Positions 1 through 8,949 of a DNA stretch of 64,000 nucleotides are shown here, piece after piece. The translations under genes and the position numbers were made by a program. The notes below the pieces were generated by a model. The model was given only the letters and a program-made list of their open reading frames with translations. It did no database searches and had not been told where the DNA came from. The number at the start of each line of letters is the position of its first letter. Positions within the stretch are counted from its first letter, which is position 1. Origin of the DNA: an uncultured bacterium (GTDB lineage: Bacteria; Verrucomicrobiota; Lentisphaeria; Oligosphaerales; Oligosphaeraceae); assembly GCA_902776645.1 (NCBI GenBank), contig CACYQT010000032.1:1-64000 (forward strand), in the 5' to 3' direction.

Positions 1-160
1 TAATCTATAGAAGATTGTCAGCCCGGCGGCGAGGCTTTTCAGTGTATTCAGTGTATTCTGTGGTTTGAAATTTCGTGCTCTTTCGTGCCTTTCGTGGTTA
101 CTGAAAACATTTGGTTGCGGCCAACGGCCGCTCCAGGCCTTTCGTGGTTCTTAATCAATC
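1..160 (-). repeat. Interspersed composite repeat, copy 1 (inverted)
   Basis: Read on the minus strand, this stretch contains GGAGCGGCC..GCCGCAACCAAA, then GTAACCACGAAAGGCACGAA, then an AACCACAGA..ACACTGA block and a GCCTCGCCGCCGGGCTGA block. The same modules in the same order occur on the plus strand at 15362-15500 and in part at 13868-13935 and 18192-18220. It is non-coding and lies downstream of holA. Short translated frames here have no family resemblance. The left edge is cut by the window. Confidence 0.7.
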
Positions 161-253
161 GGTTGATGGGCGGTATCAACGCCGTGGCGAGATTCCGATG
201 TGCCGCCAGCTGCATGCGCTAGCGCATTTGCAAGCGGATACGAATATCTCGCC

Positions 254-1369
254 CTACGGGCGGCTGTTGGTTCTCGGTACAACTCCGATAATTTTAAGCA
301 GTGCGTTCTCCAGCGAGACGCGCGGCGCGGTGGACGATGAGATGCACTGCCAAAGGGCGTCACGAAGCGTGCGGATCGCTTCGATGATCTCCTGCGGCGC
401 ATAGCGGACGGCTTGCTCCGCAAGCATTTGCACACGATACGGATGCATCGTGACAAATTCCGTGCCGTCCGCCACCCATTGCTGTTTCTGGTCGTCGCTC
501 GCGCCTTCCAATGTCCGTTTCAGGGAGACTGGATTGGAGATCTTGTTGACGGCCATGAAGAGGCGGATCTGCAGGGCCTGGCGGAAATACGTGGCGGCGT
601 TGAGAATCAGCGAACGGGCCGCGCGGTCTTCATCCTTGCTCTGCTCCGTAATGACGTCGATGACGCGGAGGCATTCCTGCAAGTTGCGTTGTCCGAGCAC
701 GTTGCCCATGGCCCAGTTGAACTCCTCGCCCTGCCCTACGCAGACTTTCTGGACTTCCTCCAACGTCGGCGGCGTGGTGTCCGCCCCCTTGTAGCAGATG
801 ATTTTCTCCAGCTCGGAATCGATCCGCGCGGTATCCGTGCCAAGCACGTCGATGAGATATTCGACGACGCCGCGGTCCAGCTGGAGCCCCTTCTCCTTGG
901 CGGCCTGCTGGATGCACGCCGTCATTTCCGCCTGCCAGTTGCGGTTCATCTTGTCAGGCTTCGTGAGAAGCATGACTTCGCCATGGGCCATGCAGGCCTT
1001 GTAGAGGGCCTTCCGCTTGTCGATTCCAGGCCCGTCCATGATGAGAATGATGTCCTCCGGAACGCCTTTGGCGATGGTTTCCGCAAGCTCCTTGAGGGCC
1101 TTGCCGATTGGCCCCGTCTTCGAGCCTTCCGCGTCGAAACCGGAGAAATGCTTCAGCCAGACGGTCTTCTTTCCGCCGAGAAACGACGGCGATTTGATGG
1201 ATTTCAGCAAGTTGATGACGAGAGACGGATCCGCCCCCGCATCTCCTTCCTGGAAAACATCATACGAAAACGGATCGGGATTGTCGCCGGCGTATTGGCG
1301 GACGATTTTGTCCGCCTGCGCCGTGATCTGCGATTCGTCGTTTCCGGATATGAGAAAAAGATTGGCCAT
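254..1369 (-). CDS. holA: DNA polymerase III subunit delta
   Basis: A 371-residue protein with the HolA family layout: an N-terminal AAA+-like fold (FLISGNDESQI at residues 4-14, then FLGGKKTVWLKHFSGF and an acidic EDIILIMDGPGIDKR strand), a middle domain (VEYLIDVLGTDTARIDSELEKI) and a C-terminal helical collar domain. The delta subunit opens the beta sliding clamp within the clamp-loader complex. As expected for delta, no functional Walker A motif is seen. The length fits the family (about 330-370). The start lies 2 bp after the stop of the upstream DAHP synthase gene on the same strand, so the two are probably co-transcribed. Confidence 0.9.
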   Translation of the reverse strand: MANLFLISGNDESQITAQADKIVRQYAGDNPDPFSYDVFQEGDAGADPSLVINLLKSIKSPSFLGGKKTVWLKHFSGFDAEGSKTGPIGKALKELAETIAKGVPEDIILIMDGPGIDKRKALYKACMAHGEVMLLTKPDKMNRNWQAEMTACIQQAAKEKGLQLDRGVVEYLIDVLGTDTARIDSELEKIICYKGADTTPPTLEEVQKVCVGQGEEFNWAMGNVLGQRNLQECLRVIDVITEQSKDEDRAARSLILNAATYFRQALQIRLFMAVNKISNPVSLKRTLEGASDDQKQQWVADGTEFVTMHPYRVQMLAEQAVRYAPQEIIEAIRTLRDALWQCISSSTAPRVSLENALLKIIGVVPRTNSRP

Positions 1370-1371
1370 GT

Positions 1372-2442
1372 CTATTGCTGTTGTGCGATGGATTCAAGAT
1401 GGATGCGGTTGAAGACATCCGTGACGAAATCTTCCCCGAGGCCGAGCTGTTTGCCGCGCTCAATGGCCGTCGCGAGGACTTTCTCCCAGCGGGACGTCTG
1501 CAGGACGGTGATGCTGTTGTCTCGCTTCAAGTCGCCTATTTCACGAGAGATGCGCATGCGGTGGGCAAGCGTCGTCAGGAGGGTGACGTCCAATTGGTCG
1601 ATGGCGAGCCGCAGTTCGTCCAATTTCAATTGGCCTTCCGGATTTTCGGACGTCCGGTCGCGCAGCACAAGCTTCTGCATGAGCATGCGAAGCTGTTCGG
1701 GCGTGAGCTGCTGCTTGCTGTCCGAAAGAGCGGTCGGCGGATTGATGTGGGTTTCGATCATAAGCCCTTGGAAATCAAGATTGAGAGCCTGCTGGGCGAT
1801 TTCCTGCACCAACGCGGCGTCGCCTGCGATATGGGACGGATCGCAAAGGCATGGCAGGCTCGGCAGACGGCGCTTCAGCTCGATCGCGAGATTCCATGCG
1901 GGCGCGTTGCGGTATTTGCCCGACGCGATGCCGCTGCAGCCGCGCAGGATGGCGGCGACGCGTTTCACGCCCGCTTGGGCGATCCGCTCGATGGCGCCGA
2001 TCCACAGCTCCAGATCCGGATTGACGGGATTCTTCACGAACACAGGGATGTCCACGCCGTGGATGGCGTCCGCGATCTCCTGCACGGCGAACGGCGTGAC
2101 GGTCGTCCTCGCGCCGATCCATATTGCATCAACTCCATGGGCCAGAGCAAGTTTGACATGCTTCGCGTTGGCGACCTCCACGGCGAACGGGATGCCCGTC
2201 TCCGCCTTCGCGCGGTTCAGCCAGTCGAACGCCTTTTCGCCTGCGCCTTCGAAGGTGCCAGGCCGCGTGCGCGGTTTCCACACGCCCGCCCGCAGGAAGG
2301 CGATCTGTTCCTTTGGCAAGGCGCGAGCCGTCGCCAGAACCTGCTCTTCCGTTTCGGCGGAGCATGGTCCGGCCAGCAGCATGCGCTGTCGGGACGACAG
2401 TTGGACGCCCCATTGGGTGATGTTCATGAAGTCGTATGGCAT
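1372..2442 (-). CDS. Bifunctional 3-deoxy-7-phosphoheptulonate synthase / chorismate mutase
   Basis: A 356-residue protein. Residues 1 to about 260 form a type I-beta (KDO8P synthase-like) DAHP synthase: LLAGPCSAE near residue 22, FLRAGVWKPRTRPGTFEG, FAVEVAN, IWIGARTTV, FVKNPV and LCDPSHIAGD are recognisable active-site segments. Residues from about 270 to the end form a chorismate mutase type II (AroQ) helical domain (KLDELRLAIDQLD, RMRISREIGDLKRDN). The enzyme makes the first committed shikimate intermediate and probably also converts chorismate to prephenate; the CM domain may also act as a feedback sensor. This domain order is the one common in Bacteroidetes and PVC bacteria. It is the first gene of a minus-strand pair with holA. 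Confidence 0.9.
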   Translation of the reverse strand: MPYDFMNITQWGVQLSSRQRMLLAGPCSAETEEQVLATARALPKEQIAFLRAGVWKPRTRPGTFEGAGEKAFDWLNRAKAETGIPFAVEVANAKHVKLALAHGVDAIWIGARTTVTPFAVQEIADAIHGVDIPVFVKNPVNPDLELWIGAIERIAQAGVKRVAAILRGCSGIASGKYRNAPAWNLAIELKRRLPSLPCLCDPSHIAGDAALVQEIAQQALNLDFQGLMIETHINPPTALSDSKQQLTPEQLRMLMQKLVLRDRTSENPEGQLKLDELRLAIDQLDVTLLTTLAHRMRISREIGDLKRDNSITVLQTSRWEKVLATAIERGKQLGLGEDFVTDVFNRIHLESIAQQQ

Positions 2443-2537
2443 GTTTTGCCTCGGGCTGGAAAGATTTATTTGGAGATTATAATATATTACTATAATTTAA
2501 ATAGAAAACCAAACAGCCACAATTAAGGAAAGAATCG
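2443..2537. promoter_or_regulatory. AT-rich divergent intergenic region with promoter-like hexamers
   Basis: This 95-bp gap separates the DAHP synthase gene (minus) from the RlmD gene (plus) and must hold both promoters. TATAAT hexamers occur at 2478-2483 and 2491-2496 on the plus strand, with a weak TTTGGA 16 bp before the second one. AAGGAAAG just before 2538 serves as ribosome binding site. No convincing -35 box is visible on either strand. Confidence 0.35.
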
Positions 2538-3764
2538 ATGGAATATGCGCGTGTCATCATAACGGATATCGCCTACGGCGGCGACGGCGTGGGGCGTCTG
2601 GCGGACGGATCGGTCGTGTTCGTGCCGTTCACGGCCGTCGGCGACGACGTGGAGATAGAAATCACGGAACGGAAGGCCGCCTTCTGCCGCGGCGTCGTGC
2701 GGAAGTTCGTGGCGGCCGGCCAAGGCCGTGCCACGCCATGTTGCCGCTATTATGGCCGTTGCGGCGGATGTTCCTATCAGCACTTGACTTACGAGACGGA
2801 AGTCGCCTGCAAGGCGAAGCAGTTCAAGACGCTGATGGCCCGCGTCGGCAAATTCGAATCGTTCCCCGAACTGGAATCCGTCAATCCGTCGCCGCAGGAC
2901 TACGGCTACCGCAACAAGCTCCGTCTGGAGCCCGGCGAACGGACGCTGGAGGCCACTGGCTACTACGTGCCCTACGGCTATTTCGAACGCGACAACACGA
3001 CGTTCATGATGGTTAAAAGCTGCCCATTGGCGCAGGACGCCCTCAACAAGATGCTGCCGAAGGCCATCCGCAGCGACTGGGGCAAGCAGAACGCCAAACG
3101 CAAGGAGCCTTATCCGTTGACGTTGCGCATCACGACGGATGGCGACTGCTGTTTCTATTTCGGGCAGGCCTCGCCGAAGCTCTCATGGCTGAAGGAGAAG
3201 CTGCTCGGCGTGACCTACCGTGTGCCCGTCGGCGGCTTCTGGCAGGTGAATCCCCCTGTGGCGGAACGACTTCTGCAAACGGTGAAGGCATGGTGCGAAG
3301 CGCTTCCCGCGAAAGGCACTCTTCTGGACATCTACGGCGGCGCGGGAACGTTCACGATGCAGCTCGGCCCGATGTTCGACCATCGGTCGCTCGTCGAAAG
3401 CGACGTTCCCGCCGTCAACGCTGCTGATTTCGCCCTGCAGGAGGCGGGTCTTGTCACGGAATTGTGGAAAGGCCCCGCGGAGGAATTTCTGTCGGCGGCG
3501 GATGGCCCGTTGGCCAACATCGATCTGGACCAGACGGTCGCCGTCATCGATCCGCCGCGCATGGGCTGTCTGCCGAAAGCCATTTCCGCCCTGCGCGACC
3601 GTCCGCCGAAATATCTGATCTACGTCTCCTGCAATCCCGCCACCCTCGCCCGCGATTTGAAACTGCTCTGCGCAGACGGCCTCTACACGCCCGAAAAATG
3701 CGCCCTCTTCGACATGTTCCCCCGAACAGCGCATTTTGAATCGGTGGTTCTTCTTACTCAATAG
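2538..3764 (+). CDS. rlmD: 23S rRNA (uracil-5-)-methyltransferase, RlmD/TrmA family
   Basis: A 408-residue protein with an N-terminal TRAM beta-barrel (residues 1-55), an iron-sulfur cysteine cluster (C68/69, C75, C78, with another Cys in VKSCPLAQ) and a C-terminal Rossmann methyltransferase domain. Seen motifs: LLDIYGGAGTF (SAM binding), VIDPPRMG, the catalytic SCNPATLARD (Cys365) and PRTAHFE (Glu401, general base). The family makes 5-methyluridine in 23S rRNA or tRNA; which site is modified cannot be told from sequence, and RlmD/RumA type is preferred because of the Fe-S cysteines. It is the last ordinary-composition gene before the AT-rich insert. Confidence 0.88.
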   Translation: MEYARVIITDIAYGGDGVGRLADGSVVFVPFTAVGDDVEIEITERKAAFCRGVVRKFVAAGQGRATPCCRYYGRCGGCSYQHLTYETEVACKAKQFKTLMARVGKFESFPELESVNPSPQDYGYRNKLRLEPGERTLEATGYYVPYGYFERDNTTFMMVKSCPLAQDALNKMLPKAIRSDWGKQNAKRKEPYPLTLRITTDGDCCFYFGQASPKLSWLKEKLLGVTYRVPVGGFWQVNPPVAERLLQTVKAWCEALPAKGTLLDIYGGAGTFTMQLGPMFDHRSLVESDVPAVNAADFALQEAGLVTELWKGPAEEFLSAADGPLANIDLDQTVAVIDPPRMGCLPKAISALRDRPPKYLIYVSCNPATLARDLKLLCADGLYTPEKCALFDMFPRTAHFESVVLLTQ

Positions 3765-3804
3765 TTGTATTTTTTTAATTTTTTTTAATGAAAGGAGAAA
3801 TGAC

Positions 3805-5229
3805 ATGAATATAGATAATATTTATTTGTTACATTCTTTGAATAAAACTCAATACTATCAATTTATTCAAACCTGTTTAGGGATAACTGTATTTCTGAAT
3901 AATAATAATCTGCTTAATAAAGATTTTCAACATAATAATGAATCTCAGAGTTTTAATGAATTTTGGAATTTTAATGAATTTCTTAATTATAATAAGAATG
4001 TTGAGGTTTTAGCAGGTATAGATTCAGAAGAAGAAAAGCAATATTCAGAGGAACAACGTTTTAGAGAAAGGAACCTTAGTAAAAAATATGTTAGAAGAAC
4101 ATATCTTAAAATTCTGGCATATTTCAAAATAAATAAAAGTGTAGTAAAAACATTTTTAATTAATGAAAGAGATTATGAAGAAATGACATTTAGAGATAAT
4201 AATAATAATATATATAATATTCTAGTTACTTTTAATTTTCTTGGTGATAGCCTTCTGTTTATATTATTAATAGGAATATGTGGTTTTTCTATGATATATT
4301 TTCAATACATAATAAATAATATCGAGAGAATAATAAGAGAAATCACAATTTATAATACCTTGAATTTTAGGCCAGATCCTGGTTGCCTATCAAATTATGA
4401 TTTCATATTAGGTGCTGGGGTTAATGTTAATTTTAAAATAGGTAATTGGAAATCATTAATACAAAAAATAGAAAAAGCAATTAGAACAGAAACTGGATTA
4501 CAATACTTTGAATTACAAAAATTTAAAGGAATGCTTTCAAATACAAACTATATATCTCCTCAAATATTGAAAGATTATAACGAAAAACATTATTTGGACA
4601 TAATATATAGTACTTTATATAATAGAAACCACCAATCCTTTATGAAAAAAATCTCAAATCCCTCTCGTTTTGGTATAAAACTAGAAAAATTTAATCTTTT
4701 TCAGGTCGCGCGTATTGCATCTTTACAGGAACGAACAACTAAAGTATTGACATTTAATTATGACAATGTTTTAGAGCAACTTATTAATAACTCATTTTCT
4801 GGGATAAATTTCAATAGTGTTTTTAAAAATAGTAAAACACCTTTAAACACACCAGATATTGAGATAATTCATTCACATGGATACATGCCTATGAGTTCAC
4901 CACCTCACAAGAGTTATTCGATTATTTTTTCTAGTTTTGAATATATGGAAGCATATAAGACACCGAATATATTTGCAAGAAAAAAGCTTATTGAACAATT
5001 AAGAAACACAAATCTAATTATTGGAAATAGCCTTTCCGACTATGAAGAACAGAAGGTGTTTTATGCCAACCATAGAAAATTCTTAAGCCATTTTGATTAT
5101 ATTTTTGTTTGTAGAAATAAGAAGCTGTGGATGGATATATATCAAGCAATATATTTTTATCAAATGGGAGTAATTCCTATCTTTTTTGATGATTTTAATC
5201 GTATGAATGATTATCTACAACAAATATAA
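3805..5229 (+). CDS. SIR2-like domain protein with an internal membrane segment
   Basis: A 474-residue protein. The start at 3805 is chosen for the AAAGGAG at 3791-3797. Residues 1-140 are Asn-rich and unrecognised; residues about 146-170 (LGDSLLFILLIGICGFSMIY) form one hydrophobic, probably transmembrane, helix. Residues about 199-430 match SIR2-like NAD-binding folds: ILGAGVNVNFKIGNW (201-215), TFNYDNVLEQ (315-324, with the Asn expected for NADase chemistry), HSHGY (356-360) and LIIGNSLSDYEE (404-415). SIR2-like domains of this kind deplete NAD+ in several anti-phage systems (Thoeris ThsA, DSR, prokaryotic Argonaute partners); a role here is inference. The gene is far richer in A+T than its neighbours, pointing to transfer. 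It converges with the HEPN gene and lies beside a type I RM operon. Confidence 0.72.
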   Translation: MNIDNIYLLHSLNKTQYYQFIQTCLGITVFLNNNNLLNKDFQHNNESQSFNEFWNFNEFLNYNKNVEVLAGIDSEEEKQYSEEQRFRERNLSKKYVRRTYLKILAYFKINKSVVKTFLINERDYEEMTFRDNNNNIYNILVTFNFLGDSLLFILLIGICGFSMIYFQYIINNIERIIREITIYNTLNFRPDPGCLSNYDFILGAGVNVNFKIGNWKSLIQKIEKAIRTETGLQYFELQKFKGMLSNTNYISPQILKDYNEKHYLDIIYSTLYNRNHQSFMKKISNPSRFGIKLEKFNLFQVARIASLQERTTKVLTFNYDNVLEQLINNSFSGINFNSVFKNSKTPLNTPDIEIIHSHGYMPMSSPPHKSYSIIFSSFEYMEAYKTPNIFARKKLIEQLRNTNLIIGNSLSDYEEQKVFYANHRKFLSHFDYIFVCRNKKLWMDIYQAIYFYQMGVIPIFFDDFNRMNDYLQQI

Positions 5230-5345
5230 ACTCATATATTAATACTATATCTTATTGAATTAGGATTTATATTATGGTATCTCAATTGTAAACTGATTTT
5301 TCCAATATAGATATTTTAATACTTAATAATCAATTATATGTTTTT

Positions 5346-6836
5346 TCATCTACTTAATTGCTTACAATATTTATACCATTCATCTTTTATTTTATTTGTA
5401 GTTGGTCTTACTGAATTTTTAAAATTATTGTATATTTGAGGGAAATACTCATATATTTGTGCAACAACTTGTTTAAAAATCTCAAAACTATCATCATCAA
5501 TTTTATATGGCATTTCCTTTTCTGTAGTATTTTGCCAATCAACACGTTTCAGATATTTAACAAAATGATTATTGTGATTATGGACAAAATTACTCCTAGC
5601 ATCATACATATTTATTATTGCTTTCTTTATAACTTTTTTTCTAGGGAATCTTTTAGTATATAATTTGCTTATTACGTTAGCTAAAGGATGCTTTTTTGAA
5701 CCCATTCCTGAAAACCCCAAAAATAATCTTTCAAGAGCAGAAAACATTAAAACTAAACGAATAAAAAAATAATCTGGTATCTGATAATTTGAATCATCAT
5801 CCCAACAAAATGATTTTAGGCTCTCTTTATATATATTCATTATAACATCATCATTTTTATAAGGAAATATGAATGATTTAAAAAAATCTAAATGCTTATA
5901 CATTTTATTTGCATTTATTATATATGGGAAGAATAATGTATTTGTTCTTAATGCTTTTGTATTATAATCCATTGAATTAAAAACCAAATAATGTTTTACT
6001 TGATTATTTTCCATATATATTTCTATATCATCGCAATCAAAATTTTCAACTAAAGCAATAACTTTCAGATAACATTTTATGTAATTACCAATTTCTTTCG
6101 AATAATATTCAAATGTATCAAAAACGGTAGTATCTTGAATTATAAGTAATGGATATAACAGAAATCCCTTCGAATATTTAAGAATATTTGAAATAGCTTC
6201 ATCAAACTTTTCATTTTCTTCTTTTGATAAATGACAAAATCTTCGGACTTGGGAAACTAGTTGTTTTTGCGATATATCACTATAATAACTCATTGATGAG
6301 AAAAACTTTTTATTCGGATTATTTGACTTCCACCTTGTATTTATTATATGAATATTATCACTTAAATGAATACTTTTATTAATTCTCAATTTGGGTAAAG
6401 GAAGTACACAAAAACAACGTTTTGTTTCATTTTCAATAAGAATTAAAAAACTATCAATTAAACTTTTTATTGTAATATCTGTGGGAATTATAAAATCAGA
6501 TTTAACAATATTATTTTCATACCAATCTAAAAATATTTCCCAAGAAAAGACTTTATTATCTAACAATGCTAATTCAGATAATTGGTCTATTAAAATCATA
6601 TATTCCTGAGGCGGTTTGTCATTAGTATGATTTATATCACGAATATAATTATCAACATATTCTACTATTTTAGTATTATTTGATTTTAAAAATGGTTTAA
6701 TATATTTTTCAATTTTAGCAATAAATTTTTGATCATTATTTTCTGCCAATTGATATTGTGTTCTTCTTTTATAGAAAATGATTTTTATGGTTTTTAAAAG
6801 TTTATCTTTTTGATCTTGAATACCATTGTTTACCAT
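5346..6836 (-). CDS. HEPN-motif protein, predicted RNase-type defence component
   Basis: A 496-residue AT-rich protein. Most of the length (1-360) is unrecognised. The C-terminal part looks like an Apea-type HEPN domain: FSALERLFLG at about 365-374, followed by a helical stretch and MYDARSNFVHN, which gives an R414-x4-H419 motif as in HEPN ribonucleases. HEPN proteins of this kind are effectors of abortive infection and toxin-antitoxin systems; the target is unknown here. TAGGAAAAATGTT precedes the ATG and a TATAAT (6851-6856, minus strand) lies upstream. The gene converges with the SIR2-like gene, 116 bp apart, so they are neighbours but not an operon. Base composition matches that gene, suggesting arrival together. 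Confidence 0.6.
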   Translation of the reverse strand: MVNNGIQDQKDKLLKTIKIIFYKRRTQYQLAENNDQKFIAKIEKYIKPFLKSNNTKIVEYVDNYIRDINHTNDKPPQEYMILIDQLSELALLDNKVFSWEIFLDWYENNIVKSDFIIPTDITIKSLIDSFLILIENETKRCFCVLPLPKLRINKSIHLSDNIHIINTRWKSNNPNKKFFSSMSYYSDISQKQLVSQVRRFCHLSKEENEKFDEAISNILKYSKGFLLYPLLIIQDTTVFDTFEYYSKEIGNYIKCYLKVIALVENFDCDDIEIYMENNQVKHYLVFNSMDYNTKALRTNTLFFPYIINANKMYKHLDFFKSFIFPYKNDDVIMNIYKESLKSFCWDDDSNYQIPDYFFIRLVLMFSALERLFLGFSGMGSKKHPLANVISKLYTKRFPRKKVIKKAIINMYDARSNFVHNHNNHFVKYLKRVDWQNTTEKEMPYKIDDDSFEIFKQVVAQIYEYFPQIYNNFKNSVRPTTNKIKDEWYKYCKQLSR

Positions 6837-7258
6837 AACATTTTTCCTACATTATATTAAAATTTATTTCTTTTCTGTAAATTAATCCATTTTTTTTATA
6901 TTTCAAATATTTTCTTAGCATTACTTTTAGAGCAAATTTACACAGGATCAGTGCCATAAAATACACATAAAACTAAATATCTACAAACTTTCTCCTACAA
7001 TCAATTGCCGTCTTCCATATTTTTCTATCCCTATATCAATACACGATAATAGTGAAACAAACACATCACCCACTCTCAAAAATGAATTTCCAAATAAATA
7101 ATCCATCTTAACAATCATCTCCAAAGAAGTGCCACTATAACTTGTCATATAATAATACGACAAATTTTTATAAATATTATTTTTAATTAGTTATAACAAT
7201 TATTATATTATATTAATTTTGTATATGATAATATATTTAATACTCAAACAAGTCATAA
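6837..7258. other. AT-rich intergenic stretch, no convincing gene
   Basis: About 420 bp between the HEPN gene and the hsd promoter region. The composition is like the SIR2/HEPN insert. A 60-codon frame at 6981-7163 on the minus strand (ends ..IGIEKYGRRQLIVGESL) has protein-like character but no good ribosome binding site and no recognised family; it could be a remnant of a decayed gene. No terminator hairpin with a T-run was found. Confidence 0.4.
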
Positions 7259-7347
7259 GAAGTCATAGAAAGTCATAAGGATTCCTATAAAATCCTTGAA
7301 AATCCTATTCCTTAAGATATAATAGAGTTATGACTTTCTATGACTTC
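7259..7347 (+). promoter_or_regulatory. hsd promoter flanked by perfect 20-bp inverted repeats
   Basis: TTGAAA (7296-7301), a 16-bp spacer and TATAAT (7318-7323) form a good sigma-70-type promoter for hsdM. It lies between two perfect 20-bp inverted arms: GAAGTCATAGAAAGTCATAA at 7259-7278 and its reverse complement at 7328-7347. AGTCATA is itself repeated three times from 7251. The arrangement fits either a pair of operator sites for a repressor or a small invertible promoter segment; no recombinase or regulator gene is adjacent. Confidence 0.7.
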
Positions 7348-7371
7348 ACCGATACTATTTGACAGACCATA

Positions 7372-8949
7372 ATGGCTAGAGACAAAACAAATCAAAAAGA
7401 ACAGAAGCCGATTGAGCAGACACTGTGGGATGCGGCCAACAAACTGCGCGGCAAAGTCGAATCGGCGGAATACAAGCATGTCGTACTGTCGTTGATCTTC
7501 CTGAAATACGCGAACGACCAGTTCGATGAACACAGGAAGCAGATGACTTCAAATGGGCAGCAGATGTTTCTGGAGATGATGCCCTTCTACACGAAGGACA
7601 ACGTGTTCTACATTCCAGAGTGCGCACGATGGGATTTCATCATGAAGAACGCGAAGCAGCCCGACATCGCCATCAAAATCGATACCGCGTTGCATGAGAT
7701 TGAGATGAAAAATCCGTCTCTGGAAGGCGCTCTACCAGACAACTACTACTCCCGTCTGCACATGGATCCAAGCGGATTGTCTTCCCTGCTTGATCTAATC
7801 AACGGACTGGAACTGCAGGTCGGCGGCGACAAAGATATTTTCGGCAAAGTGTACGAATACTGCCTCCGTGAATTCGCGTTGAAAGAAGGAAAAGGAAAAG
7901 GCGAATTCTATACGCCACGCACCGTCGTCGCCCTGCTCTGCGAATTGATCGAGCCCTATTCCGGCATCGTTTACGACGGCGCATGCGGTTCCGGCGGCAT
8001 GTTCGTCCAATCCATGCGCTTCGTCGATGAACACAAAGGAAATCGTCTGAACGTCTCTATCTACGGACAAGAATTGACGGACACGACGCGCCGCCTGGCG
8101 AAGATGAATCTCGCCATCCGCGGCATTTCCGCGAATCTCGGCGCGGAGGCCGCCAATACGTTCTTGAACGACCAGCATAAAGATCTGAAAGCGGACTTCT
8201 CATTGGAAAATCCGCCGTTCAATCAAAAGGATTGGCGTGAAGAAAACCAATTGAACGATGATCCACGTTGGAATGGCTATCCCACGCCACCGACCAGCAA
8301 CGCCAATTACGGCTGGATATTGAACACGCTGTCCAAGCTTGGACAAAACGGTGTTGGTGTAGTGCTGTTGGCGAATGGTGCACTGTCAGCAGGCGGTGAA
8401 GAATACGAAATCCGCAAACGCATGATTGAAAATGATCGCGTTGAAGCAATCGTTATCCTGCCTCGTAACATGTTCTACACTACAGACATTTCTGTGACTG
8501 TATGGATTCTGAATAAAAACAAAAAGTCCCGTAAAGAGAAACATCCTGAAGGCGATGTAACCTTCCGTGACCGTTCCAATGAAGTCCTTTTTATGGATCT
8601 ACGGCAGATGGGGCATCCTTACGAGAAAAAGTACATAGAATTTACAAAAGAAGATAGAGCAATCATTGTTGACCGTTTCAAATCATGGCGTTTGGACGGA
8701 TATCAGACTCCGTATGAGAATATCCCTGAATTCTGCTATGCAGCAAAGAAGGCCGAAATTATTGAAAAGGATTATAGCCTTGTCCCCAGCCGATACATTG
8801 AATTTGTAAATAAAGATGAATCGATAGGTTACGAAGAAAAGATGTCTCAGCTTCAGAGCGAGCTAAAAAACTTGCTCGTTCAGGAACTGCAGTCCAGACA
8901 AGATCTGTTGGAAGTAATGAAAGGGCTGGGATATGAAATCAAATTATAA
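7372..8949 (+). CDS. hsdM: Type I restriction-modification system, DNA methyltransferase subunit
   Basis: A 525-residue N6-adenine methyltransferase. The HsdM N-terminal helical domain (LWDAANKLRGKVESAEYKHV, LIFLKYAND) is followed by GEFYTPRTVV, the SAM-binding motif YDGACGSGGM (about 200-209) and the catalytic NPPF (280-283, in SLENPPFNQ). HsdM2-HsdS methylates the recognition sequence; with HsdR it restricts unmodified DNA. The start ATG follows a poor ribosome binding site. hsdS overlaps its 3' end by 17 bp. GC content returns to the chromosomal level here, unlike the two defence genes upstream. Confidence 0.95.
   Translation: MARDKTNQKEQKPIEQTLWDAANKLRGKVESAEYKHVVLSLIFLKYANDQFDEHRKQMTSNGQQMFLEMMPFYTKDNVFYIPECARWDFIMKNAKQPDIAIKIDTALHEIEMKNPSLEGALPDNYYSRLHMDPSGLSSLLDLINGLELQVGGDKDIFGKVYEYCLREFALKEGKGKGEFYTPRTVVALLCELIEPYSGIVYDGACGSGGMFVQSMRFVDEHKGNRLNVSIYGQELTDTTRRLAKMNLAIRGISANLGAEAANTFLNDQHKDLKADFSLENPPFNQKDWREENQLNDDPRWNGYPTPPTSNANYGWILNTLSKLGQNGVGVVLLANGALSAGGEEYEIRKRMIENDRVEAIVILPRNMFYTTDISVTVWILNKNKKSRKEKHPEGDVTFRDRSNEVLFMDLRQMGHPYEKKYIEFTKEDRAIIVDRFKSWRLDGYQTPYENIPEFCYAAKKAEIIEKDYSLVPSRYIEFVNKDESIGYEEKMSQLQSELKNLLVQELQSRQDLLEVMKGLGYEIKL

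Noticed and set aside
413-2482. A 689-codon open frame on the plus strand
   Set aside because: It is antisense to holA and the DAHP synthase gene, has no family motifs, and arises from the codon bias of those genes.
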